Of a stretch of DNA of 15,126 nt, positions 15,105-15,126 are shown one piece after another (position 1 is the first letter of the stretch; every line of letters starts with the position of its first letter). A program made the position numbers and the translations under genes. Source of the DNA: an uncultured Blautia sp. (GTDB lineage Bacteria > Bacillota > Clostridia > Lachnospirales > Lachnospiraceae); the NCBI GenBank assembly GCA_900543715.1, contig UQSX01000071.1:1-15126 (forward strand), read 5' to 3'. Below the pieces are notes generated by a model. The model was not told the origin of the DNA, did not search any database, and worked only from the letters and a program-made list of their open reading frames with translations.

Positions 15105-15126
15105 GTAAGATGTTTTTTACACCGTA

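Noticed and set aside
1..15126. CRISPR arrays, tRNA or rRNA genes, insertion-sequence transposases
   Set aside because: No regularly spaced repeats, no tRNA-like cloverleaf with TTCRA motif, and no DDE or HUH transposase motifs were found by eye. A tRNA scan was not possible.

Overview
The window looks like part of a Firmicutes genome, most plausibly a gut Lachnospiraceae/Clostridia-type organism. It has strong AGGAGG-like ribosome binding sites, Clostridia-type large serine recombinases and a holin/endolysin pair of the kind common in Clostridial prophages. Assignments rest on motifs read from the sequence and remembered family signatures; no database search was run.

Layout. (1) 1-3000: the late end of a prophage. 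The tail of an unrecognised, presumably structural protein is followed by a short minus-strand block holding a SymE-like toxin and an overlapping upstream ORF broken by an amber codon. Next come a structured leader with a terminator-like hairpin, a class 4.1 holin, a four-part endolysin and a strong terminator. (2) 3078-7142: an integration module. It has a small SHOCT-like protein, a large serine recombinase, a catalytic-domain-less recombinase fragment and a second large serine recombinase, with overlapping genes, closed by a terminator. (3) 7172-12383: an AT-rich defence island read from one clear promoter. It encodes an XRE regulator, a small basic unknown protein, a three-helix membrane protein (DUF6338-like), an OLD-family ATPase/TOPRIM nuclease and a UvrD-like helicase. 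The last two are the GajA/GajB pair of Gabija anti-phage defence, in enlarged versions. (4) 12384-12707: a gene-free junction with nested inverted repeats. (5) 12640 to the end: chromosome-like genes, namely a Cys-rich DUF5714 protein, a DUF1848 radical-SAM-like protein, a terminator, and an AraC-type regulator that ends early.

How it fits together. The recombinases would integrate and excise the element, and the holin and endolysin would lyse the host. The XRE-led operon probably protects the host, or the prophage, from competing phages. The most unusual points are the two extra genes placed before the Gabija pair, the nested repeat directly after it (a candidate element boundary), the disrupted minus-strand gene coupled to the SymE-like toxin, and the foldable leader ahead of the holin.
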